A stretch of 64,000 bases of DNA from contig OY848917.1 of NCBI GenBank assembly GCA_963693285.1, positions 8,122,192-8,186,191 of the forward strand, in the 5' to 3' direction. The stretch is from Xestospongia muta. Lineage: Eukaryota; Porifera; Demospongiae; Haplosclerida; Petrosiidae. The number at the start of each line of letters is the position of its first letter. Positions within the stretch are counted from its first letter, which is position 1. Position numbers and translations under genes: made by a program. Shown here in pieces: positions 49,688 to 62,559 of the stretch. Under the pieces are notes generated by a model. That model was not told the origin of the DNA. It saw only the letters and a list, made by a program, of their open reading frames with translations, and ran no database searches.

Positions 49688-52130
49688 GTTTGAAGGTAGT
49701 GATTCCTAATTTTGAACAAGATTGAAAATGTATAGCAAATTCTTTGTAAACAGTTGTAATATGAACAATGTCATATTGGAGGTTATGTCCATGGATGATG
49801 ATTTATGGTCAGGACTCAAGTCAAAAAGGTGAATTATAGTTTATGATGTATGATATCATATGCCTATAACTAACTAGTCTGGAATACTATCATGTTTAAA
49901 CATTTAGAATGATAACTATTAAAAGACATGATCATATTTATAGTTTTATTAGAGTGCTATATATCTATCTACACATGTCTTTATAATTAATTTAAAGACA
50001 TAGCTATATAGTATTCCAGACCCTTTCTGTGTTTTGTCAAAGTAAAGATAAAAATCTTGCAAATGAACAACTTGAAACAGATTGAACATACATTTATCAC
50101 ACTCTTGCTACAATGCTCGTGACCAAAAGATTCATTATCACATGACAGGAATGCAGAATATGCTTGAATCTTATTGCTAATTTTTCTTCTAAAGGACTAT
50201 GTTGGTCCTTTGTAGATCTCTTAAACTAGGTCTAGGTCAGTTCAAGTTTTGATTATCTGTTATATGATTATGAGTTACATCATTTTATATATACTTATAT
50301 ACAAATGTAACTAACTGTCAATACAAATATCTCCTTTGCAGTTCCATCATTGTCTTTAAGAAATTCATATTTGTTCACAAGTGACCTCATCACAATTAAA
50401 CAAGTGATGAGAGATGGACACTTACTGATTACCTTATTTAGTTATGAATATTATTTCCAAAAAGATGATGCTATAGTTTGTTATGGGATCAGTTTAGCTA
50501 TTCCCATGCTTAAACCTTATCCCATTAACCCTAATATATAGGGAGCTATTATTGATAGTATCATCATTACATTAATATAATTTGTTTACTGTATGTTTTT
50601 TTTGTGAAGTATACATTACTTATCTTGTTTGAAGGTAGTGATTCTTAAGTTTGGAACAAGATTGAAAGTGTATAGCAAAATCTCTGTAAACAGTTATAAT
50701 ATGAACAATGACATATTGGAGGTTGTTTCTATTCGGACGATCATTTACAGTCAGGACTCTTGTCAAAAAGTGAATTATAGTATTTATAATGCATGATGCC
50801 ATATGCCTATAACTCATGATCTTGTGAAGGAGAGAGCATTGCAGGGAATACTATCAAGATTAAACATTTAGAATGATAATTATAAAAAGACATGATCATA
50901 TTTATAGTTTTATTAGAGTGCTGTATATCTATCTACACATGTCTTTATAATTAATTTAAAGACACTTTTAGTTATAAAGTATTTAAGATCTCTTTCCTAT
51001 TCCTATGTTTTGTCAAAGTACCGATAAAAATCTTGCAAATAAACAACTTGAAACAGATTGAACATGGATTTATCACACTTTTGCTACAATGCTCGTGACC
51101 AAAGATTCATTATCACATGACAGAGGAATGCAAGATATGAATGTTTCTTATTGCTAATTTTTCTTCTAAAGGATTAGGCTTTTCCTTTGTAGATTTCTTA
51201 AAACTAGGTCTAGGTCAGTTCAAATTTTGATTATCTGTTATATATAAAATACTTCCATGAGTTACGTCCTTTTATATATACTTATATATAAATGTAACTA
51301 TCAATACAAAATTACCTTTGCAATTCCATTGTCTTCAAGAAATTCATATTTGTTCACAAGTGACCTCATCACAATTAAGCAAGTGCTAAGAGATGGACAC
51401 TTACTGAAAGATAATAACTGATTATATCCACTTCTAACAAAGTTCGTATGTACTTTTTTCTTGTTTATGCATAAATTTTACCTATATAGATATCTAGGTT
51501 GCTCAGGTGTTTGCACTAATGGGCAGCGAGAAATGCTAGTGAGAGATTACTTTGAAGAAGTTATCTGAAATGGATTCTTGCAGTTATACTTCATTATAAA
51601 AATGCTCAAGTCAAGAATACTGCTTTAAAACAGGTCACTTCAGGCTATAGTGATGATGCTTCTATAGGTAAATATTGTTGAGCTATAAAGTAACATAACA
51701 TGACTAACCTTTTGTGTAGATGAAGTAATCTCAGAAGTGTGATGGGGATGTTCCATTTTTAGTCAAGTTTTTACAGGTATGAACTTGTCGATATACTTGG
51801 TGTTAGTTACTAAAAGAGCATTTATGTGTGGAACTACTGATGTTTTTATAGTCTTGGGAACAGTATTTAATAGAAATGTGTCAACCAGCCTTCTCACTTC
51901 TGTTACCTAATTTAGTCATGAATATTATTTCTAAAAAGATGATGTAATAGGTTGTTATAGGATCAGTTTAGCTATTCCCACAGTAACACTAATATATAGG
52001 AAAGGCTATTAGCTATTATTAGTAGTGTCATTGCATTAATTAAATAATTTCTTTACTGTATGTTTTTTGTGTCTTAGTACATTACTTATCTCATATTATT
52101 TTCATTAACACAGCATGGAACACTCTGATC
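49688..52130. repeat. ~940-bp tandem duplication with candidate exon
   Basis: The segment starting tgtttgaaggtagtgatt recurs at 49688 and 50628, with clear similarity over about 800 bp. A third, partial piece resembling 50431-50620 is at 51895-52115. An open segment after a tttgcag acceptor is conserved in both copies: 50342-50430 (RNSYLFTSDLITIKQVMRDG) and 51320-51415 (the same with VLRDG). Conservation of the frame suggests an old coding exon on the plus strand. The family was not recognised. Other exon-like pieces (near 51520-51660, 51850 and 52110-52240) contain stops. Confidence 0.6.
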
Positions 52131-52559
52131 AGAGGCTACAGACTGAGCCAATAATCAACCACATATTATGATATTGACAGATGGTAATACATATGATGAT
52201 GACCCATTAAAACAGTACTTCAAAGCAGTTGAGCAAAGTCTATTGATGTAATATAGTAATGCCATTTCTTTTTCTCTTGTTGGATGAACATTATATATTT
52301 AATATGTCATATCAGATCATTCTAAAACAAATGATGTCCTAGCATTTCTCGAATGCAAGTTTGCAAAGATACTTTCACAAGTCAGTTTCAAGTGGGACAT
52401 AGTAGCTGGTACAAGCGTCTGGGAGCAAAGCTTCATCTATATATTATCTCAATCTTTACCTTATTGGTATTCACATTTCAAGAAGTATATATTGAAGATC
52501 TCATAGCTGTTCAAAAATTTGTTTATAGAATTATCTCTAGCAACTGATAACTTTATGTT

Positions 52560-55190
52560 CTTTTTGTCTATGAGGGCCAATCGTGATCAGTTCTTTTTTT
52601 TGTAATATTTACTATATCAGTAGTCTCACAACAATTACATCTTCTAGATGTATATATATACTTAACTTTAGAACTGTTGGTAAAGAAGGCTGACAAGGTA
52701 AGTAAATTTACCATAACTTCAAACGAAAAACTTTATAGAAGCAAAATTCTTTAACTTTTGTCGTTTCTTTGTCGAGTTTTGTATGAGGAGAAACTGTTGT
52801 CGTCGAGTTATAGCCGTTCAAAGTACATTACCAGCTAACACACTCACACGCAAAAGGCAAATACTCTAACCCTCGCCTTTAAAAGTTTATTACACTATGC
52901 GCAGTCTTCAATTCAGAGTGGTTATTGTCAGAGATATTTGTGATTGTCATATGATGAAAAGAAACAATTAATTACTACCAAGCTATCAAAGCTAAAAATT
53001 ATAAAAATGCAGCATTTTATAATGTTTGACTGTCGGCTAACTTTAAAAATACGAGTTAGTTAGCAATGGACCTTTTGCTACAAATGTTCACTAGTGAAAA
53101 TACTTAAGTAACAATTACAAATAACTGATACCATCAAATCAACAAAGAACTGCTGTTTACATCTGTTTCAATGAATAACAAATCTTAGTTATATATATTT
53201 GCATTCATAAATGGAGGTCATGTTTTTCTTTGACTCAAACATGGCAAGACTACTTTGTCTATTTTTGTAATTTAATTACAACATCTCCACCTCCAACATT
53301 GATGTCAAAACAAAAGGATAAAAAGATCAAGTCCATCCATCCATCCATCAGATCTCTGTATCTTTCCAGCCTGTGACATTGATCAAAGCTGTCTTTCACA
53401 TTTTTTTCATTAATGCATGCAGTCCTTTATATTACCATAACCTTATAAATCTGTAACTTGCCCCATTTTTACTTTGTTTTACAAATATTCATAATCATGT
53501 AAAACGAGATGAACAAATCTGATTGGTGACCTAGAATTCCTTCGTTGGGCGAGTCTGACTTGTGGATCTGAAGGTTGGTGGCACAGATATACCCTTGTCA
53601 ATTAAGTGTCGAACTACTAAAGAAACGGACGGTGAACATCGTAAATGCGTAAGTTTTATAATTTTGGCAGTTATAATATTTATAGATCTGGTATATAAGA
53701 AATCCTTCCTCCGTGCGTGTCAAGAGTGATGACCCTTGGCGTTGCCGCCCCTTCGCTAGCTCGGTACAGAGTAACCTGCGCAAGCGTAAAAAAGCTAATA
53801 AGTTTAACCAGCACACAAAACTCTTCGTGTAAGAATTGTTTGTATTTACAATCCTGAATATTTTTGTATGCTGTTAGATCTACTAGTACATAAGTCTCTC
53901 TCTTAACCATAGTAATTTACAGCTCATTAATGAGTGGTATAGGCTAGAATCAGAAGTTAAAAAATTTAAACTTTTATAAGTACTCTTTATTAACTTGGCA
54001 GTACATTTCCTTCTTTCCTTTGGGATTATTTGAAGGAATATGTATTACAATACTTGATTCTTACAAGAATTAACAAAATCTGTTAATTGCATTCTTTTTT
54101 GCAATCAAGATCATGTGATTGATGACATGTACACCAATCTTCTCTCAATAATTATGGTATACAGTTTCTGAGTCAGAATGGAATGTAGGTTTGTTTTAAG
54201 TGGTGCTTTGTGATTGAGTGTCAAGAACACATGAAAGTGTAATACTTACAAAGAAAACGTTTGTGCTATCTGTTAATGGAGTAGCAACTACAACTATTAA
54301 TTATATTAGTTAGAAAGACACTTTAAAATACAACTCTTACATAAACACTTGCCATAACCCATAGACAAGGCAGCAAAGACATTGCTACCAGACAAGAAAT
54401 TATTATTTAATGGCTATTAAAACTTTAAAAATTAGACTGGTTTTCTTTTAATACTTTATAACTAAGACTTACTGCAGTACTCAAATCTACAGAAGTGTTA
54501 AGCTTACTGTATGTGTCTTTTAATTGTGTTATTTTGAATGCTACATTCTGATTGGACTGCATGAATGATGTACGCTAGTGTCCTAGACATATTTCTTTTT
54601 GAAGTGGGCAGTGACATCAGACTCTGAGAAAGTTAATTATATTCTTTTTTATTAGTCTAATGTTAATTTTTTAAAGCAGTTTCCTGATAGCACTAACATT
54701 GTTTGGTTCAATCTTTTTTTCTTTACTAACACAAAGAGAGCTTATGACTGTTATACAAAGTGATTTTGAAGATTAAATTTTATTTAATCTCCAAGAGAAA
54801 AAACATTTGACTCTCAAGTTTACCATGGCTCCTACATATACAACGGCAAAGGTTATGCTTTGGAAAAAATCTTGGCTTTCTAGCTTCTAACTACAGTCAA
54901 AGTTAGAACTATTATAGACAGCCTTTTTTACTAAGTTTTAAAGTTGCGTCTTATATATACGAAAACATCTGAGTAAGGTCTTTCCTCGCCTGATCGATTA
55001 CTTTGAGGACCGGACATTGCGTTATTGATGGAAATAATACCTTAAGAAAGCTTTTTTACTGTAAAAGACCATCTGTAAACTATGCGTGCTGCTAGTATTA
55101 TATACTATGACGCATACGCAGTGACTAAAACGCAGAGCGAGAGTACCCCATGACCCGTCTCTTAGAATCGATTGTTAGCGACGGAAGCCG
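52560..55190. other. Long intergenic stretch, no recognised gene
   Basis: GC-richer patches occur near 52760-52870, 53500-53780 and 55090-55200 but have no convincing exons. A short (ATCC)n run lies at about 53333-53349. Confidence 0.35.
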
Positions 55191-55199
55191 AAGACAACA

Positions 55200-55570
55200 C
55201 ATATTCATTACAAGTAGTTAAATAGAAAATACGGCTTGGGGATTGCGCGTTAAATAGAGTGAGCATCGCTATGGTTCGTTTCTGCAGTGTACGCAGTTTT
55301 CAAGTAATTCTATTGAAGAGTGAATAGAGACTCTCATTTCTCTTTCTTCGACTGCCATTAAGTAAGAAATCTCTTTTAAAGCAATAGTTACACGCTATCT
55401 GGAGAAAGAATTTTCTATCAACTCTAATACACGAGTCTGCAATAAACTCTTTATTAATGCATCTATCTGGACGATAATTGAAACATGACGAAGTTCCTTC
55501 ATTTATATTTACCGGTCCTATTTACATCTCGAATTCCAACTAACGAGAGAAAGCCAGCTAGAAGACGACT
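55200..55570. repeat. Direct repeat, left copy
   Basis: Similar to 56640-56895 (ttaaatagagtgagcatc, tacacgagtctgcaa). Immediately after, 55493-55560 resembles the LINE coding segment at 57610-57670, so this copy looks like the right copy with about 700 bp deleted. Confidence 0.7.
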
Positions 55571-55629
55571 ATTAGCCATATATATAGTTCCCAAGCGGCC
55601 CTTCACCTACTGACAGCTCAACTGTTATT

Positions 55630-56270
55630 GACATTGTTTATGTTGTTGATGTTTGTACACAAACAGAAGACAATATTAATGAGATTAAGGTGGAGTTAGC
55701 TTCAGCTAGAGAAAAGATATTATTTCTGGAGCAAAATCAAAGATGAATAATGAAATGCTTACGATTAAACAATACAAAGTATGATGATTGTAAGGTGGCA
55801 TTCTTTACAGGGTATCCTAATTATGGAGTACTTAAAGCTTTATCAATTTTAGGACTAGCCTTGTACCACCCAGGTGTTTTACTAAAGAGTAGAATGCCTT
55901 GGTATGAGGCTATTTTAGGACCAGCTGTTGATGCTTTGAGTTATTCTTGCAAACACAATGAGGACAGGTTTAGAGTAAATACCCAACTACAAGAGTAATA
56001 CTAGTTGCCACGTAAATTTATATTGATCAGGCTTGTCTTCTTGAGCCAAAGGAAATGACATTTTTTAATTACAAAAATTACAACACATTTAAAGATCTTA
56101 CTGGTATCTCATCTAATGGTTTAATGATGTTTATGGCATTTCTAAGAATTCATGTGGATGAGCAATGAAAAGAATAAAGAACTTTTGACCAGTCAATGCT
56201 TGTTCATTTAACTGATATTGCTGATAGATTTTTTTGGTTTATTATTGTTTATCTAATTATCATCCACAGC
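55630..56270 (+). pseudogene. HARBI1-like DDE transposase (DDE_Tnp_4) remnant
   Basis: Plus-strand remnant in family order. 55680-55735 is a coiled-coil-like stretch (EIKVELASAREKILFLEQNQ). 55750-55998 reads NNTKYDDCKVAFFTGYPNYG and LGPAVDALSYSCKH, the N-terminal region that precedes the helix-turn-helix. About 56050-56150 reads EMTFFNYKNYNTFKDLTGIS (catalytic domain, near the NTxKxLxGxxP motif). 56185-56262 reads HLTDIADRFFWFI, the conserved C-terminal end (LTDIADRIFFVC). The segment between HTH and catalytic core is deleted and the DDE residues cannot be assembled. Confidence 0.75.
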
Positions 56271-56894
56271 TTTGTGTTTTCAAGTAACAGTAGAATTTAT
56301 ATCTTTTGGACAAAATCAAACTTGAACATAATAATTATGTTTGTTCTTGGGAGAAAGCAACTCTGGGAAGAAGTCATCAGAGAAACAGCTATCAAACAGA
56401 GGGCAATATATATCTTGCCACAAGGTCTGGATATATGTGATCTACTGCTATTCCTTTTGTGGTATATATACAAAGGTCACATCATTTACTGAAATAAGTC
56501 AGTTTTTTTCCTTTGGTGTGGCTCGGACGATACTTAGCCAATGCTTGAAGTCTTAAACCTTTAAGTCCTCTATGTTTCTTCCAGCTAAAGAAGGTCCCAC
56601 AATATTAGGTTCTGGCTGCTCCGCTACTTCGTTCATGGTACATATTAATTACTCAGAAATGGTTAAATAGAAATAAGGCGAAAGGTTGCGCATTAAATAG
56701 AGTGAGTATCACTATGGTTTATTTCTGATGTGTACGCAGTTGTTCGAATAATCCTATTGGAGACTATCGCTTTTACTTTCTTTCGACTGTCATTAAGTAA
56801 GAAAATTTTTAAAGCAATGTGTCCAAACTATTAAGTTGAAGAATTTGCCTACCAAGACCGATACACGAGTCTGCAGCAAACATTTTATTCATGC

Positions 56895-57715
56895 TTTTAT
56901 TATTATTATTATTATTATTACTATTAATAAGCTTTACATCATAGAGTAAAAATGATAAGTGGTAACAAATGTGTGCTGATGGGAGTCCAGCAAACATACT
57001 GAACCCCAAAGACATCAATGAATAATAAAGTGTGAATGATGATTCAGTGAGAATTAATGATGTGAGTTAGAGATAACACAGTTACTACATGGACACTGGA
57101 AATGGAAGCAGGGATTGGAGTCGTCGAATGTGGAGAGGAAATGAGACCAGAAATGATGATTAAGTGAATTAACAGCCTGAGAAGGAGTAAGAGAGAGAAG
57201 ATTGAGAGAGGTTAGAGAGTTCCAAAGACTGGGAAGTCTAGAGAAATAAAAATGTCGTGAGGGTGTAGTACGAGATAAGTTGTGCTTTAGTCGAGATTGA
57301 GATGATCTAGTACAAGAGGACGAATTAAAAGTGACATTATTGAGGATATTAAATGCATCAGATGGGGAGGAGAGAGATTTTAGAAAGAAAGAAATATCAT
57401 ATACTTCAAGTTGCATCATGAGGGGTAGTAAGTGGACAGAGTGCAGACGAGACATATATTCCATACAATAATCATTTAAAAATCCATTTTGTTGCACTCC
57501 TTTGGACAGACTCTAACAGTTTGATGTCCTTTAACAAATGCGGCCTCCAAATCTGACAACAATAAGTTAACTGTGAACGCACTAAAGTGAGATGACAATT
57601 AAAAAAACCTAACGAAGTTCCTTCTCTATATCTACCAATCCTGTTTACATCTCGAACTCCAACTAATTTCCTCTTTCTTCCTCGCATTTTCATGATTTTT
57701 AAAAAATTCAATAAT
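56895..57715 (-). mobile_element. 5'-truncated LINE, 3' end with TAA-type tail
   Basis: Minus-strand reverse-transcriptase C-terminal part: 57472-57711 reads [38 protein letters not shown] and [12 protein letters not shown]. After a frameshift, 57054-57480 continues with RLHSVHLLPLMMQLEVYDI, HFYFSRLPSLWNSL and FHFQCPCSNC before the stop. The 3' UTR ends in an (AAT)n tract, seen on the plus strand as attattatt at about 56898-56930, as in L2/CR1-type elements that end in short tandem repeats. Confidence 0.82.
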
Positions 57716-57719
57716 GACC

Positions 57720-59210
57720 CAGTGTATTAGTTTTAATTTCTTAATCCATTCTTGTCACATGCACAGCTTCTATTTGAATTAGGCTTTTCTTGTTGCTTAA
57801 TAAAACACAAGCACAAGTACCACAAGCTGTCTCTTAGAACGAGTATCAGTGAGAGATTTCCATTTGGATTGGGTTACTGATTTTATTTGTTTATTGTAGG
57901 TTTGTTATGTACAGAAGCTGAGGACAGATATATATTCCATGTATGGAAACTGAAGATGGAAATTCCATCTCAGTATTGTCATTTACTAAAGCTGAGGACG
58001 GAGAATCCAACTTGTATAACCCTAGTTGATTGTAATTGGAAATAAAAAATGGAATGTCTGCCCTTTGATTCCATAAAGTATAAACTGATCGGTGTTTTTC
58101 ACATTTCAGTATGTGATTCATGCAAATGTGCATACTACAAATGCTGGCTGGCACAAGCATTTTCTAACTGTAGCAAAAGTCTTTAAAAGATAAAAAATGT
58201 CATTTATAGCAAAGGTGATCAGATAAAGAGGTAGGAAGAATTTGTATCAGATAAAAAGCTACAAATAATTTTCTAAGCTAGACCCCACAAATTGGTAAGC
58301 ATATTAAAGACTCAATGCCATGACCAAGTTAGGCTAATGATGCTCTGATTCTTTAAATTCCTCAATAATGTTGAGATATATATCAGTGGTCAAACTAGAA
58401 TTGAACAAAGTATAGTCTATTGGGTTGGTCTGTTCTTTGCTGCTTCATGGAAAGGGTCTAGAATATGTTACATTATAACATAAATCTATTATGATAAGTG
58501 TAAATAAGGAAGCTATACAACAGTAATGATCTTACCTCAAAGTACAAAATTGTCTGACCTTGACAGTAATCATGAAACAGATTCTTTGGTAGACCCTTTA
58601 TGCTCAACACTAAAGATAGGAGTGCATGAGAGTCGCGAAGTGATGCGAAAGAGCATCAAACTCTATTAATCAACTGTTTTCGAATTAAGGGTTTGAACAT
58701 ATGTCCATATATGGACATAAACTGCTAAGTGTTTTGCATTTTAATAGCTTCTGGGCTGTAATCTATTAGTTATTTTGCTTTAAATAGATAAATTTAAGAG
58801 AGGTCAAGATGGCCAAGCAACCTTGAACAACATATATCATTACATTCCGACACAAGGTAACTCCAAAGTGTACTTGTGTTCTGTGTGGACAAGGTGTCAC
58901 AGGCCAAAGTGCCTATGTCCTTGTACCACGCAGCAAGGAAACTACCAAAATGTTCGTTACCCTTGTAATGGACGCAAAAAAGTTATAGAAAGTTCTCTAT
59001 AAGAACTTCAACAACTTCCCTAGCCTGAGACTAGTTTTCATGTAGTGCTAGAGAACTAGCTAGTCTTGTTGAATAAAATGATATATGTTGTTCAACTGTT
59101 TCCACCAATTCAATGACAAAAACCTCCATAACCTCCGAGTCAAATTATTTACATGTTTCTCGATATACATAACTTCTTTCTTTCTTAGTTTCAACTTCTT
59201 CGTTTTTACT
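57720..59210. other. Intergenic, no recognised gene
   Basis: No exon with family resemblance was found on either strand. Confidence 0.35.
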
Positions 59211-59218
59211 CGCCATAG

Positions 59219-59725
59219 ATGATTGTAATAATGTTCATTACTCTGGAGGAAAGCAGCATTGACGTCTTTCTAGTTGGAGAAACGAAAGCACTAGTAATCA
59301 GTGCTGAAATTGGAGGATTCCAAGCTGCGTTTGAGACTCGTGTGTACGGTCTATCCGGGTGTACGTACTATCACGTGTACATACTAGGCGAGTTTCATTG
59401 TACGTATACTACGTAAGTGTATTTTCCTTATATGGAATAATCCCTGACTGCGTTTCAACAATGGTTAGAATCCAAATATAATGGCAGTTGGACACTCCTT
59501 CACATCGCTTGGCGATGCTCATGCACTCCTGCTAAATAGAAGGGTCTATTTTGATGGTCTAAAGTATTCTATAACTGGTAAAATCACTTCTATTGCATTT
59601 AAATCAGTGTTTTTTTATGGAATTCTAATAATATCTTGAGTTTTCATGTTGTTTGTTAAATAGAATCATGTCTGCATATTGCCAACACACCTTACGTACA
59701 ATTAAACCAATTTCTCCAAGTGGCT
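59219..59725 (+). CDS. Candidate exons of an unidentified gene
   Basis: GC-richer stretch with exon-like segments. 59219-59411 (LEESSIDVFLVGETKALVIS, then a donor gtaagt) follows a polypyrimidine-like stretch. 59481-59579 starts with ATG (MAVGHSFTSLGDAHALLLNR, then VYFDGLKYSIT) and ends at gtaaaa. About 59664-59725 continues in phase (ESCLHIANTPYVQLNQFLQV) until a MITE interrupts it. The joins are plausible but unproven, and I do not recognise a family. Confidence 0.3.
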
Positions 59726-59726
59726 A

Positions 59727-59969
59727 CACTGTAAAAATTGATTTGTTGATTTAACTAATATATTGTTATACAGGTTGCATGTAGCAAACATAGTATGATG
59801 TTAAAGTAAACATAACACTGTTTTTACTACTAATGCACTACAGCTGCATAAACAGTAGTACATTAGTAATGAAAACAGTGTTATGTTTACTTTTACATCA
59901 TATTAAGTTTATTACATGCAACCTGTATAACAATATATTAGTTAAATCAACAAATCAATTTTTACAGTG
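59727..59969. mobile_element. Palindromic MITE, TA target duplication
   Basis: 243-bp element, almost entirely a hairpin. The left arm from cactgtaaaaattgatttg is mirrored by the right arm ending in caaatcaatttttacagtg, arms about 110 bp, loop near tgcactacagctgcataa. It is flanked by TA on both sides (59725-59726 and 59970-59971), which fits Tc1/mariner-type target choice. It sits in or beside a candidate exon. Confidence 0.92.
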
Positions 59970-60126
59970 TATGATAATGAATTACTACTAAAGCTACCAG
60001 TTTTAGTACATTTTTTGTATACATTTTGCCAACTCTATTAATAATGTATTATTTTAACTCCACTAGTGATATTTCTGAGTATAGTTAACTGTTCTGTTTT
60101 TATGTGCGTTAACTCTCTTTAGAAAC

Positions 60127-60165
60127 ATGGCTACAGGACTGACTAAGAAGAACAAAAAGTGGACT
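60127..60165 (+). CDS. Candidate short first exon
   Basis: After tctctttag comes AAAC then ATG with MATGLTKKNKKWT, and a consensus donor gtaagt. It could be a 5' coding exon of a gene continuing to the right. No downstream exon was identified, so support is weak. Confidence 0.25.
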
Positions 60166-60169
60166 GTAA

Positions 60170-62018
60170 GTTTACTAATTGAAAATTTAATTTTGCATAG
60201 AAACTGTGAACATCAATACTATATGTGGTTGATTATAAAGCCCACAAGACTTTGCATGAAAATTGTAATATACACATATCCCTGACATACATGTAAACTA
60301 TAAATGTGGGTTATGTGTGCTTTTTTTGAACCTTTGTATAAATTACATTGAACTACATTACTGTAATTAATCCTTTTCATCAAATGTGTAAAGGTATTAC
60401 TATTTTACTCACAACAAACTTGAGTAAGTATCTTAATAGAGAATTCATATCACATAGTAGGAATGAGTATTTAGGCTTCACCCTTTCTTCCTTTAAATGA
60501 ATTAACTGTTTAGATATCATGGTATATGACAAGGTCATTCAGAGTACTGTCCCATTTCAACAAATGTTCAAGGTTTTATATGAACGATAGAAGTAGGTAT
60601 AAGATTGTAGGTATGAACATGAGTGTTCTCTGTAGGTATAATCAATAATACCATATCCAAGATACATTCCAGTCCACCCACATCATTATTCTCCATAGAA
60701 TTCTATAGAAATATGCCATAAATTTAGTTCTTTTAAAAGTATACTCTATTGTCTTATATTCAAAGCAGATATACTTATAGAATTTACCCTATTTACCTCA
60801 ATAATAAACAGCACTAAATAATGTTTTTCAAGATTTATGTTCTGTTATGACAATCAAGCTTAATGACTAGTTCCATAATATCAACTACAATATAATGTAT
60901 ACATTCCTAAAGTAAGATTTGTTTAGGAAAATGGATTATTGTGACTAGGGGAAATTCCATAGTTTATATATTTTACATTGAACTTGACAAGAATAATTGA
61001 CAACTTATAAAAGCCTACTTAAAGATTCAATATTTCTGTAAATATCATTAAAGGAGAGAATAGTGTATACCTTTTAACTCCTGAGGACAAAAAATACAGT
61101 AATTTCTATAAAGTTACAGTACTGGAATGTACTCCAGATATGATACTATATTGTAATTACTGTGTCATTAATCCCACCCACACTCCTGTCTCTTAAATGA
61201 AAAGGTTAACTATGAGCACTAAGGAAACTTCTTTGCAGGACAATTGAACTGAATGTCAGCCCAAATCTCTTTCTTAGTGTTTTGAATCTTGTCCATTGTG
61301 TCTATAAAGTGCTTTGAGCATGTAAGGGACAGCAATAAATTAATGTTAGCAGTAACAATTAATTAGCCACATTATAAAAATACTTGTAGGTTAAACGTTT
61401 TTGGAGCATAGTTCAAACTTACATTTTTTGAGAGGTTCCTCTTAACTGTTACTCTAGATGTGACAATCCTTATATTGACCATTTTTATTACCTAACTTGT
61501 CACTACCTAATATAATAGAAGTTTAATTGCAATATATAATTAAGGAATTGTTAATGAAACTAGATTAACAAATTAATAATATGAACTAGTTTATATAATA
61601 AATCAGTTTACAATTATACTTGTTTTTATGGCTAGCAATGAAAACGTTCTGATTGTAAAAACTAATTGACTGTTGCCATAGCCACACACACATGGAGGAC
61701 ACAGTGAGTATTTAAAGAGGATACACAGATGCACTAGTTCACTATTTAAAACTTTTTTGAGATTTTTGATCAAAGTGTAGTAAACATGAAGGTGTTAAAG
61801 CCATCAGAGTTTAGAGCCCCTTCTTCAAAGATTCCACAAAAAATGGATACCTAGTGGAGAAAATGTTTAACAATGATATTGCTAATTGTACAATAAGTTA
61901 TTCACCATATTCTCTTAAGTAAAAGCCATCTTAATTTGTTTCCTCTGTTCCTTTCATTAATACTTATACTTGGATACTCATATTAGCTTACTCTATGAAC
62001 AAACCTTTTGTTATTAGG

Positions 62019-62057
<39 letters not shown>

Positions 62058-62555
62058 ATAGTACAAGATCATTTCCTATTAGAGCTACAGGAAATATCCT
62101 CATCTACTGCCAAACAGTTTTAGCATAATAACAAACTTACAATGTGGTCAGTAGTTGTTTTTTTCATCATGTCAACATTACATTACACACTTTAATGGTA
62201 CACAGCTTAGTAGTAACTTCGTTTGTAATGATGAATTTGAAAGGACAAATTATCAAGACACAAAAATGGAACAAGCAAGCAGCCTTTGACCAATATTTTA
62301 GCAATGTAGTGAGTTCATATATAAAACTGCAGACATCTTTTAATGGTGTGGTAGACAGCATACAGATAGTTCTCCATTGACAAACTTTATTATATATATT
62401 ATTTATGGGACTAGTAATTGTTTAGTAATTTTATGTATACAAATTGAACTTATGTAATCTCATACATTACATCCATTGTGGACTGTAAATCAGTTTACTA
62501 CTTCTAAGCATATTACATAACTACATAGAGCTATATAATATCTATTATCATAGTC
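60170..62555. other. Intergenic or intronic, (TTA)n microsatellite
   Basis: AT-rich sequence with a (ATT)n run at about 62022-62056. An open plus-strand frame at 62144-62380 lacks family resemblance. Confidence 0.4.
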
Positions 62556-62559
62556 TCTT

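Noticed and set aside
55750..55998. Host gene with an 82-residue product
   Set aside because: The segment fits the N-terminal part of HARBI1-like transposases and further collinear pieces follow, so it is a transposon remnant.
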